Below, one piece after another: positions 63,480 to 64,000 of a stretch of 64,000 nt of DNA. This stretch comes from Hallella mizrahii (lineage in GTDB: Bacteria > Bacteroidota > Bacteroidia > Bacteroidales > Bacteroidaceae): the NCBI RefSeq assembly GCF_009695775.1, contig NZ_VUNG01000008.1:1-64000 (forward strand), given 5' to 3'. Position 1 is the stretch's first letter, and each line of letters starts with the position of its first letter. Made by a program: the position numbers and the translations under genes. Below the pieces are notes generated by a model. The model was not told the DNA's origin. It searched no databases and was given only the letters and a program-made list of their open reading frames with translations.

Positions 63480-64000
63480 TTACTTTAAATGACGTAGATC
63501 GAGCGTTGTGACCTCCTTGGAGCGACGCAGCACAATTTCGCGCAGCTTGTCAAGGTCGATACCCCAATCATTCTTGAAATACTCTTTGACCAATGCCAGT
63601 TTCGCGATGATGGCATCACGTCCGCTGGTGTCGTATTGAGCTTGCTTGTTTCCGTTCTTGTCGAAAGTAAAAATCGTGTCATTGTTCTCGTCAAGCTTGA
63701 CGGCGACACCAGAGGCGACGATCTTATCCCATGCTGCTTGCGTGTGAGTGACGTAAGTGGCATAGATCTCGGCAAAGTCCTCGTTGTACTCTTTTGAGGC
63801 ATATCCACTCACGAAACCCATGGCTGGAGCTTTATCGTTAGCGACATTGATCCAGTTCGAGGTCTGGTAATTGGCAGACGAGATGGTTTGGAACTCTGTA
63901 CTATAGTTTTTCTTCTGCGTCATGATGTGACAGAACTCATGGTGCATGGTATGGAAGAACCAGTAGTTCAGATCCATCGGCAGGGCACTCGTATTGGGGA
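63480..64000 (-). CDS. Substrate-import-associated zinc metallohydrolase lipoprotein (partial, runs off window)
   Basis: HHEFCHIMTQ (HExxH), GFVSGYASKEYNEDFAEIYATYVT; frame open through 64000. Confidence 0.8.
   Translation of the reverse strand, partial: PNTSALPMDLNYWFFHTMHHEFCHIMTQKKNYSTEFQTISSANYQTSNWINVANDKAPAMGFVSGYASKEYNEDFAEIYATYVTHTQAAWDKIVASGVAVKLDENNDTIFTFDKNGNKQAQYDTSGRDAIIAKLALVKEYFKNDWGIDLDKLREIVLRRSKEVTTLDLRHLK

Overview
This 64-kb window looks like a Bacteroidota chromosome, most consistent with Prevotella/Segatella, judging from gene content, TAnnTTTG-type promoters and intergenic repeats. Main contents, left to right: (i) a CAZyme trio GH43-GH115-GH95 with no susCD in view; (ii) a degenerate ThiD-like kinase fused to an AraC HTH, followed by pdxS-pdxT; (iii) a hybrid two-component system; (iv) a CusA/B/C-type RND metal efflux locus with a small HMA-like protein; (v) paired chromate transporter halves, an OmpR-type two-component system and a DMT transporter; (vi) an AAA/DUF4143-type ATPase and pyruvate:ferredoxin oxidoreductase; (vii) a membrane pseudokinase next to 78-bp tandem repeats, and a self-contained small-ORF unit with two perfect FNR-like dyads; (viii) kdsC and maf separated by an Rpn-type nuclease gene; (ix) groESL, htpG, two tandem tRNA-Val(TAC), purB, an RluB-family enzyme with a long GGYQPRQQ-repeat N-terminus, asnS and menA; (x) a leuA-C-D-(cimA-like)-B operon preceded by what reads as a complete leader-peptide attenuator; (xi) dnaB, tRNA-Val(CAC), an OMP and hppA; (xii) lipoprotein/SusD-type genes scrambled around a ~0.5-kb IS66-like tnpB-only element. 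Strongest candidates for a second look: the leu attenuator, the degenerate ThiD-AraC fusion beside pdxST, the FNR-box small-ORF unit, the heptamer repeat inside the GH95 gene, the pseudokinase, and the IS66-derivative junction. All family calls come from reading motifs; no database search was run.
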